A stretch of 64,000 nucleotides of DNA from an uncultured Paracoccaceae bacterium (GTDB taxonomy: Bacteria > Pseudomonadota > Alphaproteobacteria > Rhodobacterales > Rhodobacteraceae). A model generated the notes under the pieces. That model saw only the letters and a list, made by a program, of their open reading frames with translations. It was not told the DNA's origin and did no database searches. Shown here piece by piece: positions 7,996 to 18,250 of this stretch (within the stretch, counting starts at the first letter, position 1; each line of letters begins with the position of its first letter). The position numbers were made by a program, and so were the translations under genes. The stretch is from NCBI GenBank assembly GCA_947503965.1, contig CANNFU010000003.1, positions 372,001 through 436,000 of the forward strand, read 5' to 3'.

Positions 7996-8736
7996 ATGAG
8001 CAGTGTGCCAGCACGGTTTTTGGCGGGGCTGACATTGCTGGGCTTCATGGCCGCGTGCGGCGGTGGGGGCGGGTCGGCTGAAACGGGTGGCACCGGCAGC
8101 GGTGGCGATACCGATGGTGGCGGCGATGTCACGCCTGACCCACCACCTGTGCCAAGCCCGCTGAACATTGTCACCCCCGAGGAACGCGCCGCATATTACG
8201 ACACGTTTCTGCCGACCTTCTCGGCCGTAAACACCGCCGCAACGGAAGGTGGGGCAACGGCATTTGACGCGCCAGCGGTGATGGGATCAGTCACGTATGA
8301 CGGATATATGCAGCTGATCATGGGAAACGCGACAGTAGCCGCAAATGTCATAGGTGAAGCGGTGCTGCAGGTTGGCTTTGATGGTGGGCCAGTTGTTGGA
8401 TCAGCCACCGGCTTTTTAGGCGTGACGACGGATGAGGCCATGTTACGGCAGGTCGTAAAGTATGAAGGCACAATCGACATGTCCGGCGGCGGCGTGACAG
8501 CAGGCTCTGACGGGTCCGCGGACATCGCTTTTCAGGTCGATGGAAACCTCGATAACGGGGTCAACACGTTTTCCGTCAACGGCAGCCTTGTCGGTGGGTT
8601 CTACGGCGAAGGCGCCGAGGGCCTGTATGCCATCGGCAGCAATACAGGCATCCATGGCAGCATGACCACGACAATTGATGGCATTGCGGGTCCCGGCAAT
8701 ATCGGGGTCGGAACAGTGTCGGCCATCAGGCAGTGA
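7996..8736 (+). CDS. Lipoprotein with transferrin-binding-protein-like beta-barrel domain
   Basis: A 246-residue predicted outer-membrane lipoprotein. A short signal peptide ends in the lipobox GFMAAC, followed by a flexible Gly/Thr/Asp-rich linker and a Pro-rich stretch up to about residue 55. The rest is a Gly-rich beta-strand domain ending in GGFYGEGAEGLYAIG, which resembles the C-terminal barrel of TbpB/Slam-dependent lipoproteins. The ATG at 7996 is preferred; an in-frame GTG lies at 7984. The ligand is unknown, and no TonB-dependent receptor or Slam gene is nearby. Confidence 0.7.
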   Translation: MSSVPARFLAGLTLLGFMAACGGGGGSAETGGTGSGGDTDGGGDVTPDPPPVPSPLNIVTPEERAAYYDTFLPTFSAVNTAATEGGATAFDAPAVMGSVTYDGYMQLIMGNATVAANVIGEAVLQVGFDGGPVVGSATGFLGVTTDEAMLRQVVKYEGTIDMSGGGVTAGSDGSADIAFQVDGNLDNGVNTFSVNGSLVGGFYGEGAEGLYAIGSNTGIHGSMTTTIDGIAGPGNIGVGTVSAIRQ

Positions 8737-8860
8737 AATCATGCTGTTGGTTTTCTACCGTCGACACAAAACAGGCTGATGCGATTCACCACGACCCTAC
8801 GATTAAAAGTGGCCCTACAACGCTTTTCCACGGATCGACCGCGCAGTTGGCAAGAAAAGC

Positions 8861-8889
8861 AAAAGGCCCCGCATTCGGCGGGGCCTTTT
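8861..8889 (-). terminator. Rho-independent terminator of the ATP synthase operon
   Basis: A 12-bp stem, AAAAGGCCCCGC (8861-8872) with GCGGGGCCTTTT (8878-8889), and a 5-base loop. It lies 20 bases beyond the atpC stop on the minus strand and ends in a T run on both strands, so it can also stop transcripts from the lipoprotein gene. Confidence 0.85.
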
Positions 8890-8908
8890 CCATAAACGGA
8901 TGTTTCGC

Positions 8909-9334
8909 TTAGTTCTTTGCCGTCAGACCGATGCGGCCACCAATGGCTACCATATCCGATAGCAACTTTGCGGCGTCATCAACCGGGCCCAGTTCATTCT
9001 TGAACGTCTCTTGCGCACGGCCATAGGCGGCCTTGGCCTCTTCGACCATCTGGTCGTAGACCTCTTGCGTGACTTCGCCCTTGGGCAGCGCCTGTTCGGC
9101 CAGAACCGATACGCTGGCCGCTGTAATCTCGGCAAAGCCACCGGACACCACGTATTCGTCAGATCCGCCGCCATGCACCACCGTCAGAACGCCAGGGCGC
9201 AGGGTGGTGATAGTTGGTGCGTGATCCGCCATTGCGGTCATGTCGCCATCAGCGCCGGGGATCTGGACCTCGGACGCCTCGACCGACGCCAAACGGCGTT
9301 CGGGCGAGACAAGGTCGAATTGTAGATTTGCCAT
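8909..9334 (-). CDS. atpC: ATP synthase F1 subunit epsilon
   Basis: A 141-residue epsilon subunit of the F1 central stalk, coupling rotation to the catalytic head and inhibiting ATP hydrolysis. The N-terminal beta-sandwich domain is clear ([28 protein letters not shown] and the [11 protein letters not shown] turn), with the two-helix C-terminal domain after about residue 90. It is the last gene of the operon, 12 bases after atpD, with GGAGAC as ribosome binding site, and is followed by a strong terminator. Confidence 0.95.
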   Translation of the reverse strand: MANLQFDLVSPERRLASVEASEVQIPGADGDMTAMADHAPTITTLRPGVLTVVHGGGSDEYVVSGGFAEITAASVSVLAEQALPKGEVTQEVYDQMVEEAKAAYGRAQETFKNELGPVDDAAKLLSDMVAIGGRIGLTAKN

Positions 9335-9346
9335 ATCGGCGTCTCC

Positions 9347-10771
<1,425 letters not shown>

Positions 10772-10788
10772 TTATATTTCTCCGGGTC

Positions 10789-11661
10789 CTAGAGCGCTTC
10801 CGCGCCCGAAATGATTTCAATCAGCTCGTTGGTGATGACGGCCTGACGCGAGCGGTTGAACTCGATAGTCAGCTTGTCGATCATCTCACCGGCGTTGCGT
10901 GTTGCGTTATCCATCGCAGACTGGCGCGCACCCTGTTCGGATGCCGCGTTTTCCAGCAGCGCACTGAAAATCGCCGTGGCCACACCGCGCGGCAGCAGAT
11001 CAGCAAGAATTTCCTCTTCACCGGGCTCATAGTCGTACAGTGTCGCTTCCGTGTCATCCGCCTGTTCGAACTTGGCAGGAATGATCTGTTGTGCGGTCGG
11101 GTGCTGTGTCACAACATTTTCGAACCGCGCGAAAAAGATCGTCGCCACGTCAAATTCGCCTGCATCAAAGCGGGCAAGAATACCCTTGGCGATGTCCTGG
11201 GCGTTTGCATACCCGACACGTTTCACATCTGTCAGGTCGACATGGTCGACAAAGTATTTGCCCAAATCCCGTTTCATCGCGTCGCGGCCTTTTTTGCCGA
11301 CAGTGACGATTTTCAGGGTCTTGCCTTCCGCCAACAGCTTTTGCGCGTGGGTTTTGGCCAGTTTGGCGATGTTACTGTTAAAGCCACCGCAAAGTCCGCG
11401 TTCTGCGGTCATCACGATCAGCAACTGCACCTGATCGCTGCCCGTGCCGGACAGCAATTTCGGCGCTGAATCTGACCCGCCAACAGACGCCGCCAACCCC
11501 GCCATTACGGCGTTGAACCGTTCTGTATAGGGGCGCGATGCCTCGGCTGCATCCTGGGCGCGGCGCAGTTTTGCAGCCGCGACCATCTGCATGGCCTTTG
11601 TGATCTTCCGCGTGGATTTCACGCTTTCGATCCGATTTTTTAGGTCCTTAAGACTGGGCAT
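10789..11661 (-). CDS. atpG: ATP synthase F1 subunit gamma
   Basis: A 290-residue gamma subunit, the rotating shaft of F1. N-terminal coiled-coil helix [19 protein letters not shown] and C-terminal helix [19 protein letters not shown] carry the family signature. It contains the extra central stretch of about 12 residues ([17 protein letters not shown]) seen in related alphaproteobacteria. Spacing to atpA and atpD is 22 and 17 bases, so one transcript is expected. Confidence 0.96.
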   Translation of the reverse strand: MPSLKDLKNRIESVKSTRKITKAMQMVAAAKLRRAQDAAEASRPYTERFNAVMAGLAASVGGSDSAPKLLSGTGSDQVQLLIVMTAERGLCGGFNSNIAKLAKTHAQKLLAEGKTLKIVTVGKKGRDAMKRDLGKYFVDHVDLTDVKRVGYANAQDIAKGILARFDAGEFDVATIFFARFENVVTQHPTAQQIIPAKFEQADDTEATLYDYEPGEEEILADLLPRGVATAIFSALLENAASEQGARQSAMDNATRNAGEMIDKLTIEFNRSRQAVITNELIEIISGAEAL

Positions 11662-11683
11662 AAGGTGCTCCTATGTCCGAGGA

Positions 11684-13222
11684 TTAAGCGAAATCTTTGG
11701 CGAATGCGTTGATCGCAGCTTTGATTTTCTCTTCAGCCTCGCCTTTGATCTTTGGATCCTCTTTGGTGATCATGTCGAGCACGTCGGATGCGTTTGTCCG
11801 CAGATGCTTGAGCAGGCCAGCTTCGAAACGGCCAACCTGTTTCACGTCCACCTTGTCCAGATACCCCTTGGTGCCTGCATAGATGACGCAAACAATCTCG
11901 GCATTCGTCAGTGGCGAATACTGTGGCTGTTTCATCAGCTCGGTCAGGCGGGCACCGCGGTTCAGCAGGGCCTGTGTTGCCGCATCCAGATCAGAACCGA
12001 ACTGCGCAAAGGCTGCCATTTCGCGATACTGGGCCAGTTCCAGCTTGACCGGACCGGCAACCGATTTCATCGAGTTGGTTTGCGCGGATGAACCCACACG
12101 AGACACCGACAGACCTGTGTTCACCGCAGGGCGGATACCCTGATAGAACAGTTCGGTTTCAAGGAAGATCTGACCGTCGGTGATCGAAATCACGTTCGTC
12201 GGAATAAAAGCCGACACATCACCACCCTGGGTTTCGATGATCGGCAGCGCGGTCAAAGAACCGGAACCGTTGTCTTCGTTCAGCTTGCAAGAACGCTCCA
12301 GCAGGCGGGAGTGAAGATAGAAAACGTCACCTGGGTAGGCTTCACGCCCTGGTGGGCGGCGCAGCAGCAGCGACATCTGGCGATAGGACACGGCCTGCTT
12401 GGACAGGTCATCATAGATGATCAGTGCGTGGCGGCCATTGTCGCGGAAATGTTCAGCCATCGCAGTTGCCGCATAGGGGGCAAGGAACTGCATGGGTGCG
12501 GGGTCAGATGCGGTAGCCGCAACGACGATCGAATACTCAATCGCACCGGATTCTTCGAGCTTTTTCACCAATTGGGCAACGGTCGAACGCTTTTGACCGA
12601 TTGCGACATACACGCAGTACAGCTTTTGGCTTTCGTCATCACCAGCGGCGTCATTATAAGACTTCTGGTTCAGGATCGTATCCAGCGCGATGGCTGTTTT
12701 ACCTGTCTGGCGGTCACCAATGATCAACTCGCGCTGGCCACGGCCAACGGGGATCATGCTGTCCACCGATTTCAGGCCGGTCGCCATCGGCTCATGCACC
12801 GATTTACGTGGAATGATGCCCGGCGCCTTGCTGTCAGCAATGGCACGCTTTTTCGTCTTGATCGGACCCTTGCCGTCCAGCGGGTTGCCCAGACCGTCAA
12901 CAACGCGGCCCAAGAGTTCGTCACCGATCGGCACATCCACGATGGATTTGGTGCGCTTGACGGTGTCGCCTTCTTTGATGTCACGGTCCGAACCGAAGAT
13001 AACAACACCCACGTTGTCGGATTCAAGGTTCAGGGCCATACCGCGAATACCGCCGGGGAATTCGACCATTTCACCGGCCTGCACATTGTCGAGACCATAC
13101 ACGCGGGCGATACCATCCCCCACGCTTAGTACCCGGCCAACTTCGGCCACTTCGGCTTCTTGACCGAAGTTCTTGATCTGGTCCTTCAGGATCGCAGAGA
13201 TTTCAGACGCTTGGATCGCCAT
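11684..13222 (-). CDS. atpA: ATP synthase F1 subunit alpha
   Basis: A 512-residue non-catalytic nucleotide-binding alpha subunit. The P-loop GDRQTGKT covers residues 169-176, and the Arg-finger region [11 protein letters not shown] follows later. The DELSEIL-type core and C-terminal bundle are intact. Its ATG directly follows the TAA of atpH with no spacer, which implies translational coupling. Confidence 0.97.
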   Translation of the reverse strand: MAIQASEISAILKDQIKNFGQEAEVAEVGRVLSVGDGIARVYGLDNVQAGEMVEFPGGIRGMALNLESDNVGVVIFGSDRDIKEGDTVKRTKSIVDVPIGDELLGRVVDGLGNPLDGKGPIKTKKRAIADSKAPGIIPRKSVHEPMATGLKSVDSMIPVGRGQRELIIGDRQTGKTAIALDTILNQKSYNDAAGDDESQKLYCVYVAIGQKRSTVAQLVKKLEESGAIEYSIVVAATASDPAPMQFLAPYAATAMAEHFRDNGRHALIIYDDLSKQAVSYRQMSLLLRRPPGREAYPGDVFYLHSRLLERSCKLNEDNGSGSLTALPIIETQGGDVSAFIPTNVISITDGQIFLETELFYQGIRPAVNTGLSVSRVGSSAQTNSMKSVAGPVKLELAQYREMAAFAQFGSDLDAATQALLNRGARLTELMKQPQYSPLTNAEIVCVIYAGTKGYLDKVDVKQVGRFEAGLLKHLRTNASDVLDMITKEDPKIKGEAEEKIKAAINAFAKDFA

Positions 13223-13783
13223 TTATCCGACCTCTTTCATAGTGTTCTGGAGTGCGTTGAGCTTGGAGGCGATCGACGTGTCGATCATCTTTGAGCCCAC
13301 TTTAACAATAAGACCGCCAATGATGCTTTCATCGACGGTTTCCTTGATGGTGACGTCATTGCCCACTTGGGCTTTGAGTGTTTTTGCCAACTTGTCTGCC
13401 TGCGCTTTTGTCAGCTTTTTGGCGGTGGTGACTTCGGCGGTCACTTCGCCACGCTCTTTTGCAAGCATGTCCTGCAGGACTGTCAGCAGTTGCGGCATCA
13501 CAAACAAACGGCGCTTGCTTGCCAGCAGCGCCAGTAAATTGCTTGTCGTGTCCGAAAGATTCATTTTCTTCGCAATCGCTGCGATTGCGGCTGACTGTTC
13601 TTCCCGGCTGTAAAGCGGTGAGGTCAGCAAAGTGCGCAAATCGGCGCTGTCGGTCATGGCTGCGTCTAGTGCAGCAACATCTGATTCGAGAGCTTTGATC
13701 GCCTTGCCTTCTTTGGCGAGGTCGAACACGGCAGTCGCATAGCGCGAAGCGATGCCTGTTGAAATACCAGCAGTTTCGGACAC
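13223..13783 (-). CDS. atpH: ATP synthase F1 subunit delta
   Basis: A 186-residue delta (OSCP) subunit that joins F1 to the peripheral stalk. The N-terminal helical domain ([18 protein letters not shown]) and the C-terminal [18 protein letters not shown] segment are typical. The open frame extends upstream to 14044, but the GTG at 13783 has GGAAGG seven bases before it and yields the expected N-terminus ([15 protein letters not shown]). It is the first gene of the operon. Confidence 0.93.
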   Translation of the reverse strand: MSETAGISTGIASRYATAVFDLAKEGKAIKALESDVAALDAAMTDSADLRTLLTSPLYSREEQSAAIAAIAKKMNLSDTTSNLLALLASKRRLFVMPQLLTVLQDMLAKERGEVTAEVTTAKKLTKAQADKLAKTLKAQVGNDVTIKETVDESIIGGLIVKVGSKMIDTSIASKLNALQNTMKEVG

Positions 13784-14097
13784 GTGTCGCCTTCCGATGT
13801 CTTGGGTCCAGACCCGCAACACCTGGAGTGACAGGGCAGCGAATGGACAAGTTGTTTTGCCCTCGTTTTCACGAGAGCGGCAAAATCCTGCGCGATGTAG
13901 CAGAGGCGGTATGGTGCCGCAAGCACTCTGCCGCAAGAATCCTGTGCTACTTTGGGCATATGGTCCGACACTTTCGCTTGGCCAGTCGTGACGCCCCGGA
14001 ATTCCCAATCTGTCAGACAGTATAGGTTTGAAAAGGAAAAGCACGGGGTCATGACTGATCCCGTGCTATCTGCATAATTTAATTTCGGTTTTGTGCC
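13784..14097. other. 314-base gap: atp operon upstream region and terminator of the small gene
   Basis: No convincing gene is present. It must hold the minus-strand promoter of atpHAGDC; TATACT on the minus strand near 14019-14024 is a possible -10 box but I see no matching -35. A small dyad CTGTC-A-GACAG lies at 14010-14020, and the terminator at 14040-14067 occupies the right end. Confidence 0.6.
14040..14067 (-). terminator. Rho-independent terminator of the 54-residue protein gene
   Basis: AGCACGGGGTCA (14040-14051) pairs with TGATCCCGTGCT (14056-14067), one G-T wobble, four-base loop. On the minus strand it is followed by TTTTCCTTTT. It lies 31 bases beyond the stop of the small minus-strand gene, which supports that gene being real. 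Confidence 0.75.
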
Positions 14098-14262
14098 TTA
14101 CCACAGCCCGGTTTCACGCTGCAGCCGCCGACGCCAATATGCGGCTTCGCGGTCGTGCTGGTTTTGACCTCTTGCGGGCCGACCGGTTTTCCAATGATCA
14201 GGCGCAGACCACCTTTCACGACGGGTTGCAGTCAGCATGGCATCGGCAATAATTGTTAGCAT
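14098..14262 (-). CDS. Small basic protein of unknown function (54 residues)
   Basis: A 54-residue reading frame with its own AGGAAAA ribosome binding site before the ATG at 14262 and a terminator 31 bases beyond its stop. The product begins MLTIIADAMLTATRRERW and ends AYWRRRLQRETGLW; it is rich in Arg and Trp (four Trp), without a signal peptide or membrane segment. I do not recognise the family; it recalls the small Arg-rich DUF1127-like proteins of this group, but the core motif of those is not present. It is divergent from the LysR gene, so it may be the target of that regulator. Confidence 0.6.
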   Translation of the reverse strand: MLTIIADAMLTATRRERWSAPDHWKTGRPARGQNQHDREAAYWRRRLQRETGLW

Positions 14263-14303
14263 GGCTTTTCCTTTCATGAAGCTGGTAAGAAGAAACTACG
14301 CGC

Positions 14304-14318
14304 CTTGAAGTAGCCAAG
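14304..14318. promoter_or_regulatory. Possible LysR-type operator (T-N11-A dyad)
   Basis: CTTG (14304-14307) and CAAG (14315-14318) form a dyad with T-N11-A spacing in the 96-base region between the small gene and the divergent LysR gene. This is the classical geometry of a LysR-family binding site, but such short motifs occur by chance. Confidence 0.35.
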
Positions 14319-14358
14319 CGAGTCTGTATGATTTTCGATATGTTAGCTGAGCTTTCAT

Positions 14359-15234
14359 ATGAACTGGCGTGATATTCCATCACTCGCAGCACTTCGCGCG
14401 TTCGAGGTCGCAGCGCGGACGGGCTCATATTCGGCAGCGGCGCAGGAACTGAACGTGACCCATGCCGCCATCGCGCAACATGTACGCACGATCGAGGCGC
14501 ATCTTGATACGGTGCTGATGGTCAGAGATGGCCGTGGCATGACCCCAACCGAAACCGGGGCGGCGCTTGCGACTGAGCTGACTGCTGGCTTTGCCCAAAT
14601 CGTCAACGGGGTTAAAGCGGCCACTGCAGATATCGAAGCGCGCCCGCTGACGATTTCTGTGACCCCCAGCTTTGCGGAAAACTGGCTGATGCCCCGATTG
14701 ACACGATTCTGGGCAGAGCATCCGGGTTTTTCGCTGTCTATCAGCCCCAGTATGGAGCTTGTCGATCTGCGCCGGGACGGATTCGATCTGGCCATTCGGT
14801 ATGGACAGGGCGACTGGCCGGGTGTCGAGGCGACCCATCTGGTCGCGGCGAACTATACGGTCGTGGCCGCCCCATCGCTGCTGAACGGGCGGAAGGTCAA
14901 ACAGTTGAGTGATCTTTATGATTTACCGTGGCTTTTTCAGACCGCAGACCGCGAAGCGCAAAAATGGGTCGAGGATTCGGGTCTGGATATGGCCTGTTGT
15001 CAGGCCAATGTGGTGGCCACCGGCAGCATGCTATTGTCGGGTGTCCGCGCTGGTGGCGGTGTCGCCGTCGTGGCAGGCGCCTTGATCGAGGATGATCTTG
15101 CCACCGGCAGGCTCGTCGCGTTGATGCAACATCAACGCGAGAGGTTCGGCTATTACATCATTCATTCGCCGGGGGTGTTGTCAGCGCGGGTAAAAACGCT
15201 CAAATCATGGCTGCTGAGATGTGACCGATCCTAA
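14359..15234 (+). CDS. LysR family transcriptional regulator (GcvA-like)
   Basis: A 291-residue LysR-type regulator. The winged HTH is at residues 5-65 (LAALRAFEVAARTGSYSAAA, then LNVTHAAIAQHVR). The effector domain shows ISVTPSFAENWLMPRL and DLRRDGFDLAIRYG, features of the GcvA/AmpR branch. The effector and target are not evident. The gene is divergent from the 54-residue protein gene, and its last four bases overlap the 3' end of the convergent DUF2793 gene. Confidence 0.9.
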   Translation: MNWRDIPSLAALRAFEVAARTGSYSAAAQELNVTHAAIAQHVRTIEAHLDTVLMVRDGRGMTPTETGAALATELTAGFAQIVNGVKAATADIEARPLTISVTPSFAENWLMPRLTRFWAEHPGFSLSISPSMELVDLRRDGFDLAIRYGQGDWPGVEATHLVAANYTVVAAPSLLNGRKVKQLSDLYDLPWLFQTADREAQKWVEDSGLDMACCQANVVATGSMLLSGVRAGGGVAVVAGALIEDDLATGRLVALMQHQRERFGYYIIHSPGVLSARVKTLKSWLLRCDRS

Positions 15235-15992
15235 AAAAGGTCCTGCCAAACGGTGCCGTCAAAGCAGCGCAGCACAGACGCCGTATCATCAAAATAGATA
15301 TCCCCCGCTGCGGGGCTGACTGGTGCGGTGCCCGGCGCAAGACGCAAGACCTGATCGATCTGCACATGGCCGTCCGTGCTGCTGGCAGTCAACGCCGTGA
15401 ACCAGGTGGCCCCATCCGCCGAGACCTTCACGCTGAAATCATCGTTTCCGGCCAGACCCATCTCAGCCCGTCCGGAAAATCCGGTCTGGTAAAGAAGTGA
15501 CCCTGTATCCCCGGCTGCGGCTTTGTTGATCTTGACCTGATGCCCGGCACCGTCGTTGTTCAACAACGTCGCGGCGGCATTGACGCTCAACCGATTGGTT
15601 GCATCCGCGGTCGCGTTGATCCCGACGCCTGGCAGATTCTGCAAGTCTGCGCCGTCCTGTGCGACCCATACACCACCCGTCAGGACCTGTAATTCACCTG
15701 CACCGCGCACCCACGCGCGCCAACCGTCACGCGGCGCGACAAACAGCCAGCCACCGCCACGCCATGTGGCAATCATACCGTCCTGTCCGGTCCAGTCACC
15801 GGTTGCGCCGGTACCCAGCGCCCATGCGTCGCCCTCATTGGCGCTGCCGGGTGGTGTTGTGGCATCCGTGCCCTCAAGCGTCAGTTGTACGATCATGTCG
15901 AGCAACTCGATCGCTTCGTTATGGGTCACATGTTTTTGCGCCTGCGCGGGCATGATGAATGGCAGGGACAGGTTTGGTGTTTGATCTGGCAT
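15231..15992 (-). CDS. DUF2793 domain protein
   Basis: A 253-residue protein starting with the DUF2793 signature: LSLPFIMPAQAQKHVTHNEA, then a helix, then repeated GDAWALG and GGWLFVAPRDGWRAWV segments. The rest is beta-rich and ends in FDDTASVLRCFDGTVWQDL, reminiscent of phage tail-fibre tips. Such genes are common in Rhodobacterales and often sit near gene transfer agent or prophage tail genes; none are here. An upstream TTG would add 7 residues; the ATG at 15992 is preferred. Function unknown. Confidence 0.8.
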   Translation of the reverse strand: MPDQTPNLSLPFIMPAQAQKHVTHNEAIELLDMIVQLTLEGTDATTPPGSANEGDAWALGTGATGDWTGQDGMIATWRGGGWLFVAPRDGWRAWVRGAGELQVLTGGVWVAQDGADLQNLPGVGINATADATNRLSVNAAATLLNNDGAGHQVKINKAAAGDTGSLLYQTGFSGRAEMGLAGNDDFSVKVSADGATWFTALTASSTDGHVQIDQVLRLAPGTAPVSPAAGDIYFDDTASVLRCFDGTVWQDLF

Positions 15993-16127
15993 GGAGAAAT
16001 GCGCCTTCCGCAATTGATGAAATCGCGCGCAGTATTTGGGTCCTATCGTTGACGATCCCTTCAGGCACCGTGCGACCGTTAAATATTTATTAGCGCTTTC
16101 AACGGCACCTCTTGGTTAACAGCACAT

Positions 16128-16140
16128 TTACGAATCGTAA
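16128..16140. promoter_or_regulatory. Palindrome TTACG-AAT-CGTAA upstream of gmd
   Basis: A perfect 5-3-5 inverted repeat ends 9 bases before the gmd ATG and runs into the AAGGGG ribosome binding site. A regulator bound here would block translation initiation or transcription of the GDP-fucose genes. Evidence is the symmetry only. Confidence 0.35.
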
Positions 16141-16149
16141 GGGGTTTGC

Positions 16150-17271
16150 ATGACGAAGCGCGCGTTAATCACCGGGGTGACAGGGCAGGACGGGTCCTAT
16201 CTGGCCGAACTACTGTTGGAAAAAGGGTATGAGGTGCACGGGATCAAACGCCGCGCATCGTTGTTCAACACCGACCGGGTCGATCACATTTATGAAGATC
16301 CGCACACCGACAACGCCCGCTTCAAGCTGCATTACGGCGATCTGACCGACAGTTCGAACCTGACCCGCATCCTGTCCGAGGTGCAGCCAGACGAGGTCTA
16401 TAATCTGGGCGCGCAATCCCATGTGGCCGTCAGTTTCGAAGCCCCCGAATATACCGCAGATGTCGATGCGCTGGGCACCCTTCGCCTGCTCGAAGCAATC
16501 CGGTTTTTGAAGTTAGAGCGGAAGACGCGCTTCTATCAGGCCTCGACATCCGAACTCTACGGTCTTGTCCAGCAGACCCCGCAAACCGAAACCACGCCGT
16601 TTCATCCACGCAGCCCCTACGCGGTGGCGAAGCTTTACGCCTATTGGACCTGCGTGAATTACCGCGAGGCGTATGGGATGTTCGCCTGCAACGGCATCCT
16701 GTTTAACCACGAAAGCCCGCGGCGCGGTGAAACCTTTGTCACCCGCAAGATCACGCGCGGGCTGACGCATATCGCGCTGGGCCTCGAGGATTGTCTTTAC
16801 ATGGGCAATATCGACGCGCTGCGCGACTGGGGGCACGCAAAGGACTATGTGCGCATGCAGTGGATGATGCTGCAACAGGACACGCCTCAGGACTATGTCA
16901 TCGCGACGGGCAGACAGCATTCGGTGCGGGATTTCATCACATGGACGGCGGCAGAGCTGGGCATGACACTGGAATTCAGTGGCAAAGGTGTGCAGGAAAT
17001 CGCAACAGTCACCGCCGTCAGCAACAACCGCACGCCAGCGGTGAAACCGGGTGACGTCGTGATGCGGGTTGATCCGCGTTACTTCCGCCCGGCTGAGGTG
17101 GAAACACTGCTGGGCGATCCGGCCAAGGCCATGGCGGATCTGGGCTGGACTCCGCAAATCAGCGCCCAGGATATGTGCGCCGAGATGGTGGCCGAAGACC
17201 TGAAGGCCGCACACAGACAGGCGCTACTGAAAGAACACGGGATGAGCCTGCCAATTTCGGTGGAGGCGTAG
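16150..17271 (+). CDS. gmd: GDP-mannose 4,6-dehydratase
   Basis: A 373-residue extended short-chain dehydrogenase that turns GDP-D-mannose into GDP-4-keto-6-deoxy-mannose, the first step to GDP-L-fucose. N-terminal NADP site GVTGQDG (9-15), catalytic TSELYG region, and YxxxK in [28 protein letters not shown] is the strongly conserved substrate segment. The stop is directly followed by the fcl ATG at 17272, and manC follows, forming a three-gene nucleotide-sugar operon. Confidence 0.96.
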   Translation: MTKRALITGVTGQDGSYLAELLLEKGYEVHGIKRRASLFNTDRVDHIYEDPHTDNARFKLHYGDLTDSSNLTRILSEVQPDEVYNLGAQSHVAVSFEAPEYTADVDALGTLRLLEAIRFLKLERKTRFYQASTSELYGLVQQTPQTETTPFHPRSPYAVAKLYAYWTCVNYREAYGMFACNGILFNHESPRRGETFVTRKITRGLTHIALGLEDCLYMGNIDALRDWGHAKDYVRMQWMMLQQDTPQDYVIATGRQHSVRDFITWTAAELGMTLEFSGKGVQEIATVTAVSNNRTPAVKPGDVVMRVDPRYFRPAEVETLLGDPAKAMADLGWTPQISAQDMCAEMVAEDLKAAHRQALLKEHGMSLPISVEA

Positions 17272-18240
17272 ATGCGCATCTATCTGGCAGGGCACACAGG
17301 CATGGTCGGCAGCGCGATTCTGCGTCAACTGATCGCCGATGGAACGCATGACATCATTACTGCGACGCGCAGTCGGCTTGACCTGACCAATCAGGCAGCG
17401 GTGCAGGCTTTCATACGGAAAGAACGACCGGATGCGGTCATTCTTGCCGCCGCCAAGGTCGGCGGGATCATGGCAAACAACACCTATCCGGCGACGTTCA
17501 TTGCCGAAAACCTGATGATCGCAACCAACGTCATTCAGGCGGCGCAAGCCAATGGCGTTGAAAAACTGCTGCAACTTGGATCATCCTGCATCTATCCGCG
17601 CGATGCGGCACAACCGATCACCGAAAACGCATTGCTGACAGCCCCTTTGGAGCCAACGAACGAACCCTACGCAGTTGCCAAAATCGCGGCGATCAAACTT
17701 TGCGAATGCTACAACCGGCAATACGGCACGGATTATCGATCAATCATGCCAACGAACCTTTACGGGCCAGGCGATAACTTTCACCCCCACAATGCCCATG
17801 TCTTGCCGGCATTGCTGGGACGGTTCCATGATGCCGCCCGGAAGAAAGCGAAACATGTGACGATCTGGGGCACGGGCACGCCACGCCGCGAATTTTTGCA
17901 TGTGGATGACATGGCACGGGCCGCCTTGTTCGTGATGCAACTGCCACGGTGCGACTACATACATCATACCACGCCCATGCAAAGCCATCTGAATGTGGGC
18001 AGCGGGCAGGATATCGCGATCAGCGACCTTGCGCAGATGATTGCCAAGGTAACGGGTTTCGCAGGCGAAATCCGATACGATCACCGCAAACCTGACGGGA
18101 CCCCGCGCAAATTGCTGGACAGCAGCAAGATGCGCGCACTGGGCTGGACAACGAAAATCGACTTGCACGCCGGGATCACGGCAACCTATGACTGGTATAT
18201 TGGACAATGCAATTTGGGCAGCACGCTGCGCGCCAGTTAA
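17272..18240 (+). CDS. fcl: GDP-L-fucose synthase
   Basis: A 322-residue epimerase/reductase (Fcl/WcaG) producing GDP-L-fucose from the Gmd product with NADPH. Features: GHTGMVG (7-13), [11 protein letters not shown] with the catalytic Ser/Cys, and YAVAK with the Tyr-Lys pair. [12 protein letters not shown] and the C-terminal [15 protein letters not shown] are diagnostic. It starts on the base after the gmd stop. Confidence 0.96.
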   Translation: MRIYLAGHTGMVGSAILRQLIADGTHDIITATRSRLDLTNQAAVQAFIRKERPDAVILAAAKVGGIMANNTYPATFIAENLMIATNVIQAAQANGVEKLLQLGSSCIYPRDAAQPITENALLTAPLEPTNEPYAVAKIAAIKLCECYNRQYGTDYRSIMPTNLYGPGDNFHPHNAHVLPALLGRFHDAARKKAKHVTIWGTGTPRREFLHVDDMARAALFVMQLPRCDYIHHTTPMQSHLNVGSGQDIAISDLAQMIAKVTGFAGEIRYDHRKPDGTPRKLLDSSKMRALGWTTKIDLHAGITATYDWYIGQCNLGSTLRAS

Positions 18241-18250
18241 GAGGATAGCG

